The position numbers and the translations under genes were made by a program. The notes under the pieces are model-generated. The model was not told the origin of the DNA. It did not search any database and saw only the letters and a list, made by a program, of their open reading frames with translations. This document shows, piece by piece, positions 1-13,135 of a stretch of DNA of 64,000 nt. Numbering within the stretch: position 1 is the first letter of the stretch; every line of letters starts with the position of its first letter. The stretch covers positions 13,312,428 through 13,376,427 of the forward strand of contig OU452211.1 of assembly GCA_911728435.2 (NCBI GenBank). Reading direction: 5' to 3'. The stretch comes from Apoderus coryli. Its lineage: Eukaryota > Arthropoda > Insecta > Coleoptera > Attelabidae.

Positions 1-284
1 TCATAGGTGTATGATTTACAAATTATTGTGTTAAAGGCGAAGAGCATAAATTAATAAATTTAAAACATTGAATCAATAAATAGTGACATTATATTGATGA
101 AAAAAACCATAAATTTTCGATGTCTTGCATTTATTGATTAATGTTTCATCGTACATTGTTTCTATGTATGAAATTATTAATTTAGGATCAAAATTCAGTG
201 TAACAGTGACCAATTCATAATATTAAGGTTCAAAATATTGATGACAACCATTCATTGGTTTTACGTACAATATTTTTTTCAGTG
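1..284 (-). repeat. Family F element, terminal fragment (F3)
   Basis: Reverse-complement copy of the left end of F1 (42965 on) and F2 (55892 on). It ends with CAGTG at 280-284, the complement of the CACTGAAAAAAATATTG terminus. The rest of the element lies outside the window. The outer flank begins TA, matching the TA seen next to F2. Confidence 0.8.
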
Positions 285-760
285 TAGGTGAATTTTATAA
301 CATATTATCCAATATTTTTAAAATCGTATGGAGAATAAAAAAATAATAATAATAAACTGAAAAAATTATTTGATAGCGTTTTATTGTGTGGGTTATACTT
401 AATTTTGATTGACTATATTTTTTATTTTCAGTAAATTTGAGAATGAAGTAACACAACATGTTTCATTTTATAATTCTTTTTTTCAATATGGTGAAATGCT
501 CTAATCAAAGTGCAGGGCAATATAAAATTACACATAATATCTGTACATTAAAAAAATAATATCGGTTAACCTTGTTTACCTAGTTTGTAAAATATTCAAT
601 GTTTTTTTTTTCTGTTTACAAAGGAAATTCAACATCAGCTGGAATTCATATTTTCAAGTTGCGTTATTATTTGTCATGTTTCAAGTAGTTGTTGTGGCTT
701 CTACAATCATCGTATTTCTGAGTGTAAGTATTTAATAAACAAAGTAACATATCGTCAAAA
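285..760. other. AT-rich spacer, no gene seen
   Basis: I see no coding signal. It is the left flank of the first Transib insertion. Confidence 0.5.
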
Positions 761-765
761 CGTCG

Positions 766-3659
766 CACAGTGGGGTATTTGAGCAATCTGGCCGGCCATA
801 AATCGATTTCGTAAACTTTATCGCAGGTAGAAAATACGTGTATTTTATAAGCAGGGATAGTTTAGGCATATAATAAACCCCTTCTCAACCTTATAGCACA
901 CTGTTCACAATCGTACGATCAGTTGAAATTCGGCTATCCTAAAGCAGACATATTAATTTCCGCCGTAGTTAGCAGATGTGTAGTTAAAGAGTGTTGTGAT
1001 TTGTATTGTTTATTTAGACTTATAAAATAATAAATTATGGATTGTGGAGAACCAGGTAAGTGTGTTTAGTTTTCACAAATCTTTGCTATATAATGAAATT
1101 TAGTAATTTTAAAATTAGCTTTTTCTATTGATAGTTTGTTTTCATGCTTTTTTTTCAATCTAGTTTTACTTTGTAGGAACAAAGTTGTACTTCCGGATAT
1201 TTCCCGGAATCGATATCAGTTTGTTTTGAAAGTTTAGGCTTTGTTCTTCAAAAAATGTAATTTTTTTTGTGCGAAAAAATGCGATTTTGTAAATTATTGC
1301 TATTTAAAGCAAATAACTACATGTAAAATCGATAAAATAACTACTGGTATTAATTATTTCCTTTTTCCGTTCTTAATTGTTGTTGTTTTTTCAGCGTCGT
1401 CAAATGTACGAGTACTGACTAGAAAACATTTATTTTCTATTATGCAGCAACAAAATTTGAATACCATGAACGAAAAGTTGGAATTTCTAGAAAACCATCT
1501 TCTCGAATCGGAAGATTTTTCAACGGAGCAAATTAGTACACTAAAGCACGATTTGTCACATTTTAAGTCAGAAGTAAAGAGCAGGTGGTCTAAAGCGTTA
1601 AGAAAAGAAGAATACTTCTTAAAGAAAAATAACGAATGGCTTCAAGGAACATTTCATAGTCCAAAGGTTGTAAAGAGACCTGGTCGACCCGCAAAGTTGT
1701 TTGAGGCATGAAGTGAGAGGACTAAAAGAAGAAAAACCGAAGGGCTTCGCAAAACAACTAACTTAGAGGTGCTCACTTACGCGACGCAGTCTAAGCTAGT
1801 AGAAAGTGGCAAAAGAGATCCTTTCTTAGTTCTAAAAGAAATTACAAGTACCCCAAAACGAGCAACAAAATATAAGAAAGCTTTTTCTCGTACTCAGTTA
1901 GAAAGTGTCAGCTCTCAATTGTCGCCGAAGCAGGCTATTGCCATGTTTGTTGAAGCAGGACTTTCCAGGAGGCAGTACGAAATAATAAGAAGCATTCAGA
2001 AAAAGTTATTTCCTTGTTATAGTCTTCTACAAAAAGCTAAACTAGAGTGCTACCCTGATAAGACAGCATACTTAGTAACCGAAACTTGTGCTGAAGTAAA
2101 ACTGCAAAGCTTAATGGACCATACCGCTACTCGATTATTGACCCATTTAGAAGAAGTTTTAAAACTGCATACCGAACGAAGCGATACGTTTGTTTTGATG
2201 TGCAAGTGGGGTTGTGATGGAGCACAACAAGTTCAATTCAAACAAAGATTTAGTAACGATGCTGCTTCTGACGCCAACTTATTTCAAAGTTCTTTTGTAC
2301 CCCTTCAGCTAAAAAGGTCCAAAAGCAATGAGGTTATATGGCAGAATCCTACTCCGTCATCTCCCCGTTATTGCCGCCCCATACGAATTAGGTTTGTTAA
2401 AGAAACCACAGATATAACAATGCAAGAAATAGATTACGTGAAAGCTGCCATAAATAATTTACAACAGACAAAAGTCACGATAGATAATAACTGTTACAGT
2501 GTTGACTATAGTATGTTGTTCACCATGATTGACGGAAAAGTCTGCAATGCTGCCACAAATACTACATCAACAATGAGATGCTATATCTGTGGTTTAACAT
2601 CCAAAGATTTTAATAATTTAAACGTAAAAAGAGACGCTAATCCAGAGGCACTAAACTTCGGACTGTCTATTTTACATGCGCGAATCCGATTTTTTGAAAC
2701 AATTTTACATTTATCCTACAAGTTACATAAAAAAAGTGGCAACTGAGGACAGACACAGAAAAAGCTGCAGTGAAGCAAAGAAAAATACAAATACAGGATG
2801 ATTTTCGACGAAAACTGGGTTTAATAGTAGATGTACCTAAACCTGGATTTGGTAACACAAACGATGGCAATACCAGTCGAAGATTTTTTGAGAACCACGA
2901 ATTGTCGGCAGAAATTACTGGGATTGACAAGCACTTTATATACAGATTAAAAATAATTTTAGAAGTATTATCGTGTGGACATAAAATTAACAAATTTTCG
3001 GATTATGCAAAGGAAACTGCAGAAATCTACATCCAGCTCTTCCCGTGGCATCCAATGACTCCCACTATGCACAAAATATTAATTCATGGCCCAATGATTA
3101 TCGAAAATGCGCTGCTTCCGATAGGTCAATTATCAGAGGAGGCATCAGAAGCACGTAATAGGCATTTCAGGATCTATCGCCAAAATTTTGCAAGAAAGTT
3201 TTCAAGAGAATCTTGCAATTTGGATGTGTTGAATAGGCTGTTGCTTACTTCCGATCCTATTATAACTGGAATGAGACCAATACCTAAAAAGCATAGTAAA
3301 CCGTTTTCCAAAGAAACACTAACTTTGTTACTTTCGGCTTCACCTAATGTGCAAACAGAGTCGCAGTCGGAATCATCAACGGATGATGAAGAAGAGACTG
3401 TTGATTCAGACGAGGAAGTATGGGATTCATCCAGTTAAAACATTTTTTTATTCGAATTTTTTAATATGTTTGTAAAATTAATAATAAAGTTACCCAACTG
3501 TAGATTACTAGTGGACACACTGTACATACGTGTCTATTTTTTTGGTTTTACTATAAATTATACTTACAAATATCCTAAATTTACTCAATTCTTCCTGAAG
3601 TATAACTTATTTGATTTATATATTTTTGGCCGCCCAGATTGCTCAAATACCCCACTGTG
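766..3659 (+). mobile_element. Transib DNA transposon, copy 1
   Basis: Bounded by terminal inverted repeats. The left end reads CACAGTGGGGTATTTGAGC and the complement of the right end is identical over the first 26 bases, then about 90% similar to about base 36. A perfect 5-bp target duplication CGTCG lies at 761-765 and 3660-3664. CACAGTG at both tips is the RAG recombination-signal heptamer, and a 5-bp GC-rich duplication is the Transib hallmark. It is 2894 bp long and carries one spliced transposase gene. Copy 2 at 15957-18860 is about 97% identical by eye. Confidence 0.93.
1037..3438 (+). pseudogene. Transib (RAG1-like) transposase, copy 1, broken
   Basis: The first exon is 1037-1055 (MDCGEP) with donor GTAAGTG. 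The acceptor TTTTTTCAG ends at 1394 and exon 2 runs from 1395 in the matching phase. Transib transposases are DDE nucleases related to the RAG1 core. Visible family motifs are KWGCDG (first catalytic Asp, codon 2216-2218), TMIDGKVCN (second Asp, codon 2531-2533) and SEEASEARNRHFR (catalytic Glu region near 3136-3160). The zinc ligands match RAG1: CYICG (CxxC) and HPMTPTMHKILIHG. The C-terminus is acidic and serine-rich. Two lesions break the frame: a TGA at 1709-1711 where copy 2 has TCA, and one extra base near 2676 that shifts frame until codons resume by about 2725. Six bases are also missing near 2991 compared with copy 2. Intact length would be about 690 residues, usual for the family. 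Confidence 0.9.
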
Positions 3660-3664
3660 CGTCG

Positions 3665-4029
3665 TGCAGAATAAAACGTTATTTTTGCATAATTAACGAA
3701 ACCGTTGATACCGAATCGGAACTTCTTTTTAACATCTATTAAGGTCTCTTCTAAATATATTTTTGCATGTGTTTTTAGGATATTATAAAAATCTCTGGAA
3801 TATGTATTGCTCCGTTTATTTACTTGTTTCTGAATTAGAAAACTTAAATTTCGGCGACTGGATGGTCTTGCCAGAGACAGTAGTCGATATAAAAGTAAAC
3901 TAAACCATTGATATTTTTGATTAGTATTTTTAATATGTTCAGGAATTAACAGTATAAGTAAGTAGGTACCGCTGATATTGTCACATCTTTGGTTCTTTTA
4001 AAGGGGCTAGATGTATTCTAATTTTATTC
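3665..4029. other. Spacer, no gene seen
   Basis: Right flank of Transib copy 1. No coding or repeat signal recognised. Confidence 0.4.
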
Positions 4030-4948
4030 AGAAATGTTTCCTACGATCTTTAATCTAACAGGACTCGCTTGGCTAGTTCTCGGTACGTCCCTGGGTCCCT
4101 CCTAGTATCATGTTTTCAGACGGAAGCCATTCAAAAGGCTACAATCCTACTAACAAGTGGCTGGGTTTATTTAAGAAACACAAAAGTTTACAAACTAACT
4201 AGAAATTAAACGAAGTGAATCAAATAAAACTTAATTACTGTTTATTATAAAAATGTACAAACTTTAAATAATCGAAAATGCAAATCAATCAATGACTTTT
4301 GTAAAAAAATAACAAAAAATGCAAAAGAGGAATTTACATGCACTATAATACGCAATAACATTTTGGACTCACTCAAATGGATCGTCTTCAAAGGAGTAAA
4401 AGTCATGTTATACGCGTGATCAAAAACTCTTATTTCGTTACTCTTAGATGAACGGTCGATAATCCTTTTTCCTAACGTCTAACTCTTACTAAAGAAAAAC
4501 ATCCCGAGCTTCGCGCCTATCAGGGCGTCCGTTTCCTTCGACTGTCCCGTCCGAACTCCCTTCTTTTTAGTTTGTGTCAATTTTTCATTTAATTTCTTTT
4601 CTCCCGTTCATTAATTTGTTTTATATGTTTCTACTTTTTTATTGGTCCACGCTATTTACTTTTTTCCTACCTAATTACCGATGCTTCTCCTATTTTGCGT
4701 AGACCGCAAAAACAAAGTCCAAGCACTTCGAGTGAAAATAGCGACTGTCAGTAAATTTTGTTAAATGGAAATTATGTATTCCAAAAGAGAAGTTTTGTCT
4801 AAAATTACTCTCGTTGCAAATAAAAAAACGTAAGGTGATGTAACCGGAAGTATCTTCTCTAATGGAAAAATGAATGTATATATTTATTAATAAGTAAATT
4901 AATTTATAAAATATTTAATAAATCTTGATACTGTGACATCCCCCGGCC
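4030..4948 (-). mobile_element. Probable LTR-retrotransposon remnant: purine tract plus 3' LTR
   Basis: On the minus strand a purine-rich tract (GGCCGGGGGA, 4948-4939) is followed immediately by TGTCACAGTATC (from 4938 downward). This is the layout of a Ty3/gypsy polypurine tract and LTR start. Downstream on that strand are a TATA-like ACATATAAAAC and AATAAA-type signals, as expected inside an LTR. The far LTR end and a target duplication were not found, so the left limit is approximate. No gag or pol coding is present. Confidence 0.4.
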
Positions 4949-4955
4949 CTACGAA

Positions 4956-5299
4956 AGGTTGGTCCCCAACCTTCTGTTTGTAATACATTTATACTCTTTT
5001 GCGTTGTATTGTCCATACAATTGTTTAAAGCGTCAAACTTATTGATTTCTAATCATAATAAGCTATTATAACTTGAATTTTGTTTCCAGGAACAACGGTA
5101 TCTATACTGCTATATAATTTTTTATCATTCTGCTGTGGTGACAGGTGGAAATTTGTTGTTCATCGATGAATTTGTGAATTCGGTAATTTAAATAATATTA
5201 ACTTAGATTTTTAGTAAAATTTAAATAAAAAAATGTATGTAGTGAGACACAAGTTTGAAGATTATTTATTGCACACTTCTCACTGTTTACAAAATGAAG
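4956..5299. other. Spacer, no gene seen
   Basis: AT-rich. Contains the small palindrome AAGGTTGGTCCCCAACCTT near 4956-4974 and no coding signal. Confidence 0.4.
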
Positions 5300-5607
5300 A
5301 GTGAAATATGCAAAAGGGCCTAAGTACCATTTAACAAATTTAGCACCATAATTGCTTGCAGGACAAAGAAAAAAACCAATAAATTTTTAAATAATGTTTT
5401 TATTATCTACTAGTATTAGAATAATATAAAGTTAACAAAACTGAAGATGTTTCACAAAAAAATATTTATTTTAGGCACTTTTATATTAAAACGGCCTAAG
5501 TGCCTTTATTATTGCAACTAGTAAAACAAACATTTAAATCTGTAGATAAGGCAAAATCAACACAAACTGTTTCAGTTTCTGTGTTCCTGCATCTTTTGGA
5601 TAAGCTG

Positions 5608-7784
5608 CCCAACTAGCAATTCGACATTCTTAAAGAACTAATATATTTTATAATTATTTTATTGCCGCTTAGTTAAAACTTTTTTGTTTTTTAAAGTTTT
5701 GTTTCGTGATTAAACTGCTGTGTTAAACTTTTCTGTGAGAAAAATTGTTTTAAGAACGTTTTTACAGCAAAATAATAAAATAGTTATAAAATATGATATT
5801 GTAACAATTTTATAAACGTTTATAAAATACGTTTTGTAGGACGTATTTGTTCCGAATGATAATTGGTTTTAAAAGCATTTTGTAAAAGTACTAGTCTGGA
5901 TTAACTTGTTCCTTTAAAAACAATTATAAAATTATTCTGCTAAAGTACATTTCGTAATAATAAAATACTTTTTTTATTGTCGTTATTAAGAGCTATTTGT
6001 TTTGTGGAGCAAATTTGTGCGCAAATTAATAATTACAAAATTGTTTTTTAGTTATTTTATTAAAAACAATAAAAAAATAAATATGTTGCCAATGCATATT
6101 TTATAAAATTAAAATGCTGTCATAAACATTACCTAGAACTAATATATAACATAGTCTTATTTATTTTCAACTGATATTTATTGTTATATTATACACTGAT
6201 TTCAAATGTTGTCCAAACGGAAAAGAAAAACTAAAAGCAGTTGTGCATTTAATAGCAAATTAAAACTTAATTACTACAATATTATAAATTATCAAAGGCA
6301 AAACATTAGTGACTATAATAATTAGAAGGAAACTGTAATGGAATCTAATCAAATTAATGACAATATTTACATTAATAAGACACCAAAAAATATTGTGGAC
6401 ACTGAGAATAAGAACACATTAAAAGCTTTTATAAAACATATTATGTTAAAGTTTGTTTTGTAAAACTCTGTTTACTATTTTATTATTATTCCAATATTGA
6501 GACGATGCGACACACGGCGGCAACTCACACAAACATCAAAGTATCAAGCACAAATACTTCAAGTAGACAGGACTAGACTTGATTAATTTGTATACAGTTT
6601 ATCTTATAATTTTTTTGCAGCACCTTTAAATTAAATTTTGATTTTTTAGAGCATTTATATAAAAGCTTGTTTTAGTTTGTTTTACTATTAATTTATTTTA
6701 AATAACGGCAAAACATAACTAAATACATAAAACTTCAAGGAAAATACTTGTAATTAACTTCATTATTCAATATCAAGCTTAGTGAAATATATATTTTTAT
6801 CTCTTACACCATAACTGGTTTCTAAAAATGTCTTCAAGTTTACATAAAACATAGGTACCTACTTATATTTTGGCTAGTATCCAGATCGTAGATATAAAAG
6901 AATCATATCAGCATCATATCATTCTTATGCTATCAAAGGGGTTTCAGGTAATATTAATTTTATATTAGATTTTATATGCACTTAAAATATTATGAGATTT
7001 ATGTTTTTTAACGAAAACACCCCTGTATAAAACAATTCTGCAGTTATTTTATAATAGCTATCTAAAGAGCATACTCGTCTGGGTTGAGATAATTTTGTTT
7101 TATAAGCATCGTATAAGGAAGAAGCCATTTTTGGTTTCTTTAAATTGTTAGACATGTTGACCAAACTTTTAAAATTAATATTTTTTCTAATTTGTAAAAT
7201 TTTCTTAGCTAATAAGCTATACAGAATCAGTCATTATATAATAAAGGATATCCCAAAAGATTATTTTCAACAATAAGTGACAATAAAAAAAATATTTTAT
7301 ATAATTTGTAAAATCTAAATTCATTAATTTACATAATTCGCGAGGCGCATTAAAATTTTAATAATAATATACAATATATTTAACAGTAAATTTTGTTTCG
7401 CAGCCAAATCTGCTCATGGGTGAATTTTATCTGACTTATTTTATTATTCATTATTGGGTATTATAGCGTTTTATATTATTTTTACCTCCATCATTGTTCA
7501 GATTTTATTAATGTGTACCAACAACAATGCATAATAATTATAAAATAATTTTGTATAAAAAGGTATTTTAAAAAAACGTTTTTATCCTTTAACTGTTGCC
7601 GCTGAGAGCAAAAATGTTGAAATTGAGGCTCTTATAAAAGATTTATAAAATATGTTTATAACAGTTTTATTTGATTTTTATTAAATATTTATAAACGTTC
7701 TAAAAAGTATTGTATAATAGCAACAAGCAACATTTATAGAACCGTTAAAGAGTCGATTTGTTTTATAAATCTGCGCCTTTTTGG
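5608..7784 (-). repeat. Element A: TTATAAA-rich repeat nested in the DUF7869 element
   Basis: An inverted copy of element B (46083-48694), starting with the same CCCAACTAGCAATT terminus. Homology stops at about 7784, so about 95 bp of the other terminus present in B is missing. The sequence is dotted with TTTATAAA-type words. The potential short peptides in A and B (for example 6982-7164 minus and 46798-46980 plus) are conserved between the copies, but I see no recognisable protein. Confidence 0.8.
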
Positions 7785-8829
7785 TCATAAAAAACTTGAT
7801 TTTCGAGCTTTAAGTAAGGGATCATGTTTTGAATTTTTTTTATTTTAGCGTCTGGCCATGGTTTTTTAGGGTTTGAATCAGAAAAATTCACGTCTAAGTT
7901 TCTAAAATAGTCAAGATTGGTGGTCTCTTTAAAAACTTTTACTCTGCGATATGGTGCTACTTCAGCGTAGTTATTTTTAACTTCAACCATTCCCTGTTCC
8001 AGTAAATTGGCATTCATCTTAAGCATAACCAGTTGGGATATACCCAGATGATCAGTTTTTAAAGTACTTTTAGCTATAGACATCCAATCAAAGAAACGAT
8101 TTGTTTGCTTGACAAAAAACGGTTTATTTTGCCTAGCGGATGTTATTATTTTAATTAAGTCGCAGGGTACTTCCGGCTTCTTTACCCGTCTTACTTTTTC
8201 GATCAGACCGAAATCTCTATCGCACGATAAAAATGTATGACCTGTCTGTGGAATTTTCTGCACAATATCATTGAAAAATCTTTTTGCAATCAAAGTAATA
8301 TAGACGGCCAAAATACCTTGATTTTTATTTTGGCCTCCGCAGTTATCAGACCACCTGTAGAACCTATTTCATTGCATCCACGTTTTCCCGTGGTTTCATC
8401 CCAAAGATAAAAAAATCTAGTGCCATTATCTTCAAGGTGTACACCTAGGTTAACACAAGCTAGTTGGCGACTATAGTACATTTGGGTGTGGGTCAATGAT
8501 GGTATATAAAACTGTTTTTGCAAGTCAAAACTTACGACACAGCTAGAATTTTCCAACTTAGCTTCCATAGAATCATTCTTCATCATCTTTTGAGCAGGAG
8601 TTGCTGCTTTTTTAACTCCATTTTATATAAATCGCACCTGGGGCATGTGTCAACTCGTGAGGGACCAAAGGATAGATTAAAACTATCCCAGTAAACACAC
8701 ATACGTTTATTTAACGTTTATCATTACAAAACACCTTTCCAAAAAAGATACATTAAATACGTACATTTTACTTTTATATGTCGCGCTTTTTCACGTTACA
8801 GAACACTAATAACGAAACGTTAGCTACCT

Positions 8830-9125
8830 AAATGCTATATAAAAAAGTGTATTGAACGTATTTATGTATATATATATTCAACGGTGAAATCAAACGTTAT
8901 TTAAACGGTTCTAAAATACGTTAATAATACGATTACAGAAACGTTAATTCTTAGCTTTTAAAAAACGACAAATGCATGTATTACATATACATGCATTTAT
9001 CGTTTTTTAAAAGCTAATAATTAACGTGTGTGTAATCGTATTAATTACGCATTTTAGGAATGTTTAAATAACGTTTGATATCACGTTATTTAATGTGGCT
9101 TTTATATATTTTTGTAACGTGAAAT
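8830..9125. repeat. Long hairpin inside C1
   Basis: Inverted arms centre near 8982. The inner 40 bases, around TTAGCTTTTAAAAAACGAC, are almost perfect, and weaker pairing extends outward over about 130 bases. C2 has the same structure near 20230-20510. Confidence 0.75.
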
Positions 9126-9299
9126 ATACGTTGATAAAATGTATGGAATGAATCAATAAAACTACCAGATTTTCATTGTTGGGTTGGTACAAAAGTTTGA
9201 TGAAAAAATAATGCCCTTTTTGTTAAATAGTTAAACCAAAAAATATAAACATTTATGTGTTTTTGGTGTTTTTTAATGTTGAATATTGTGGTCAAATAT

Positions 9300-9392
9300 A
9301 ACTTACAAAATTATACGATACAATAATGCACGTTTCGGCGAACGCTTTCTGTCGCCGAAACTTACGTTGTATCGAATAATTTTGTAATTCTT
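9300..9392. repeat. Second hairpin inside C1
   Basis: ACAAAATTATACGATACAA pairs with its near-complement around the GC-rich tip TTTCGGCGA...TCGCCGAAA. It is conserved in C2 near 20670-20755. Confidence 0.7.
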
Positions 9393-11353
9393 TTTGACAA
9401 TATTTTATATAAAAATATTGAATAACACAAAAAACAAACGGATTTTTGATTTGTTTTTAATATATGTACAACCAACAATCGAACTTTTTGGTTTAACGAT
9501 TTAGGATATTGGAGACATACTTTTAGCATCGAACCTTGTCCGTTATTTTATTAGGATAAAAACACTTTACAGTTTTTGTTGTATATAATTATAACAAAAT
9601 GTTCTAGAATCATCACTAGTGTAAAATGTAAGATAACAAATTGTCTATAAATATGTAATTTATTCTAAACATAGGAACATTTTTTTTAATAACAAATAGA
9701 AAGTTAAATTAAGGAACAAATAATTCTTTCACATATTAAGAAGAATAAAATATAGAATTATGCTTAAATTTTGACTGCTTCTTAACCGCATACGATAGGG
9801 AATTTTAATTAATTTAAAACATCAATAAATCATAAATCTAATACATAAATAATGCTTGCAAATCATTTTTCTGGTGCACGGGAAAGTTCAATTTGGCTAC
9901 TTCTGAAATGAAAAATGTATACATAGGTATTAGCTTAATATAATTATAAATATTTAGAATGTAATGTTATTTTTGCTAGAAGCGTACATTTTTATAAAGT
10001 TTTTATTTTATGGTTTATTTATAATACATATACAACGTTACTTAAACATAATAAATGTAGGTAGTTGTATTTAGATAATAACACCACGTGTCTATAACTT
10101 TTAAATTGACCGGTGTAAAATTAAACTTAAAATAAACCGTCACTTTTCTAACGTAAGACCAATTATCAACGATTGACACGTTAAATCAACGTTTAATTTA
10201 CGTATATGTGTTTACTGGGATGTTTAAAGATGTTATTAAACCACTGTCTGAATACAGGTGGTGTAATATTATTTTCTGTAGTGTACTTTGTAATAAAAGC
10301 TGAATGGAGTTTACGAATGTTTAAATCTTCAGCTAAATAGTTCGTCGAATTTTTTTCTCGCCCATAGTGAATTTCTCTTGTAGGGATTGACAATATAAAT
10401 TCGATGATTTTGGATTTCCAAGACTGGACTCTTCTTTCGCGTTTTTCTCCTCGTTTTTCTCGTATTGTAATATCCCCGGATACAGCAAGTTTCTGACAGA
10501 TACGCTTAACTCGTTTTTCCCCAATCAAAAAGGTGCCACAAAAAGTATTCCTGCAAACTTCGACTTTTGAATTCCCTGGCAGTTGTAAATAATATCTGAA
10601 TGTGTGCTGTCTCCTGCTTGAATCTGAAGACTCATAAGTGCCATGCCTTCTTCGATTTATATTGTCACATTCTATTAATCGTAACCAAAAATTCTGTTGT
10701 TCAATGTATTTTCCAAGTGTCCAAAACTTCTTGAAAAGTAGCATTCTTGCCTCGGGTGTAATGGACTTGCAGGCAAAGTTGCACTTACAGGATATCTGAA
10801 GAAAAAAACCAGTGTAATAGATAATAGATGACAAAGCAAAGTGTTTGACAAAAAGAATGTTAAAACCTAAAAGCAAATTATATTCTATTAAATTAACGAA
10901 CCTTAAAAGGGCTTTTCTTCCCTGGAACGAAAGAATCTTTCTTGTTGCTCCGATCTTTACTGTCTTGTCGAACATCACCGGATTTCACTCTTTTCTTTCT
11001 TTGAATTTCCAATGGTATAATATCACTACTCGTCGATGGTATATTTTCATTAATTATTTCCAAATTCTGACTCATTTCGTAATTTACTACTTTATTATAA
11101 CACAAAAAATCAAGGACGCAAACGTTTGTTTACGATAACAAGTGAAAGTTTCACAAAAAGTGAGGTTAAAAACAACAAGTGCAATTTTATGGCACTTGGG
11201 TCCGTTTGATAGGGATTTAAAATATCTCTAAAAGATGACACCACTATGAAAAAAATTTTACATATGCAAGTTTCTCATGGCACTTCGACCCCCTAACCGT
11301 AACAAACTCTAATACAGCGAAATTGGCACATAGGCCCTTTTGCATATTTCACT

Positions 11354-11818
11354 ATTCAAATGTCCGTGTTCTTCGTTCTCTTAAAGATTCCAAAATATAC
11401 CTAATGCGTTAATGTGTTAATATTTTATGGGCTGTAAATCATCTATTAGTGCGGAAATGTATTTAAAACGCACTAATGCGTTAACATAGGTATATACCCA
11501 TATTACCGCATTAGCATTACCTAATTATGGCATTGAAAATAGTGTTAAAACGTACCTACTACATGAGAGTTCTAGATAAAATTATTTCTAGTTCTATATT
11601 ATATTTTGTGACTGTGTAAATTTCTTTATTTATGACAACTGAAACATTCCATAACATTGCAATCATCAAATAGATAAACAGGATGAATATAAAATATGGG
11701 GGTATAGACCCTCGAAACATGTCCCCCACACTTTATTTATAGTAAAAACTTTGTTGAGGTGGCGTATTTTGTTTATTATTTATATTGATATTGCACTCCG
11801 CTGTGAGAATTGACTATT
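11354..11818. other. Spacer, no gene seen
   Basis: AT-rich, with repeated CATTAG/TGCGTTAA words near 11400-11520. No coding signal. Confidence 0.4.
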
Positions 11819-12329
11819 CTTTAAGCAAATATTAATCTACACAATAGATAGTCAGCGTATATGGGAAATAAAACAAAAATTGAAACTGTCTCGACACGAG
11901 CTACATCTATTAGAAAAACATGCAACCATGGAAATTGTAGATGGCGTTATATGTATTGTGTTGAACTAAAATAATCATATGGGCAATGTTAGACAAGGAC
12001 GAGTATACTTTCCCCTACGAGGTGGGAGTTTGTTTTTATATTATAGATATCATATATGTACTACTGTGCAGCAGTGTTTTTTGTCGGGTAATATAAAATT
12101 ATATGGTATACGTATACCTATCTACGCAAAGATTAATGTGTATGGACGAAAATAAAAGAAATTACTATAATAGTATAAATATACAGGGCTGGTTCATTAA
12201 ATGTTTTAGACAATAATTTTAAATGACTAAAATAATATTATATATTATTTAATTTTAAATTTCGGATATAAGGATGCATCAAAAAGTTATATTTAAATTA
12301 AGGAAATTTGGCGTTATAGATAGGACTTC

Positions 12330-13135
12330 CGGTTATTACCTGATTCAGTTTTAAGGATCAAACTCAAACAGCAGATTCAACTTGTCGTTAACATTATGAA
12401 AAAATAAATCTCAGAGACGGGTAAATTAAAGGGGCATACAGGCGTGAAATGCTACCCTAACTTTTTTATGCACATTTTTTGCGTGTGTTTCAATTCGGAG
12501 ATGTAAAATCTAACAAATTATATACGTAATAAATGTATCCTTCTGTGATATTGATAGAAAGTCATCGTTATCGCGTAATATCGATTTTAAGAAATGTTAA
12601 TATTAAAAAGGCTGTGCTTTTTACAAGTTGCTGAAGTAAATAAGGTTTGAAATTTCCAGCATGACAATAATTATTTAAAAAAAATACGGTTTCGAAATGC
12701 AGGATGTAAAAAATTAGAATTTTTAATCTGTTTTTAATGAAAATTTAAATCTATTGAGAAATATGGTTCAGGGTTTTTGTGAAATGTATTTTACTCCAAA
12801 GATTCTACTCATCGATTATAACCGAATTAGTTTACTCAAAAATATCTATACTAGTAAAATAACACAATTATCACAATTAGGTTCAAATTCTGCAACGCCG
12901 ATTTGAAAAAAAACTTACAGCCTCCCTAATATTGGTTTTTGTGCAATGATCATAAAACTTTAAAATACTAACGATTTATGTAGATTATATTGTTAACACG
13001 TTTCGTAAAAAGCTTTAAAAACCCACCAACAGGGTGTTAAAAGTATCACGACAATAACTTTTTTCATGTTTTAACAAGTACAATCGTCTGCTTCAGATTG
13101 ATCCTTAAAAACTGAATAACAGTTTCTCTATATAA
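12330..13135. repeat. Internal inverted repeat of E1
   Basis: The region after 12333 (CAGTTTTAAGGATCAAACTC) and the region before 13130 are imperfect inverted copies of about 80 bases, both containing the AAGGATCAA core. E2 keeps the same pair (near 52830 and 53600). It may be an older MITE inside E. Confidence 0.55.

Larger units (their letters stand above)
8687..10219. mobile_element. Element C1: CCCAGTAAACAC-ended transposon, 2-bp target duplication
   Basis: The left end is CCCAGTAAACACACATACG and the complement of the right end starts CCCAGTAAACACATATACG. It sits inside the DUF7869 coding region. Removing it together with one copy of the AT dinucleotide restores the reading frame through FKH-SFNLSF, which fixes the target duplication at 2 bp. 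No coding is visible. The interior has two strong hairpins and many AACGTTT words. Copy C2 (20102-22907) is about 1.27 kb longer. Confidence 0.85.
7763..11105 (-). pseudogene. DUF7869-family protein, putative DDE-type transposase, broken
   Basis: Minus-strand gene. Exon 1 (MSQNLE start at 11075; an upstream in-frame ATG lies at 11105) runs to 10902. An intron of about 105 bp ends in a good TTTTTTTCTTCAG acceptor, and exon 2 starts at 10795. Family landmarks in order are CKSITPEAR, a Cys/Arg-rich middle, FNLSFGPSRVDTCPRCD, SFDLQ, a CNEIGS stretch, DNCGGQNKN and CDRDFG. The spaced Asp-containing motifs suggest an RNase H-like nuclease, but that function is inference. Breaks: C1 splits the FKH/SFNLSF junction, a frame change near 8620 follows the CxxCD motif, a probable internal deletion lies between EIGS and the DNCGG motif near 8340, and element A abuts the C-terminus. 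The gene is dead. Confidence 0.75.
5300..11353 (-). mobile_element. DUF7869-type transposable element with two nested insertions
   Basis: Inverted ends face each other: AGTGAAATATGCAAAAGGG from 5300, and its complement ending at 11353. They match over about 23 bases and then at about 85%. Between them is a minus-strand DUF7869-family gene. The unit is swollen by element A (from 5608) and element C1 (8687-10219); without them it would be about 2.3 kb. No clear target duplication was seen outside the ends. Assigning the inverted repeats to this gene is inference from their symmetric placement. Confidence 0.65.
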
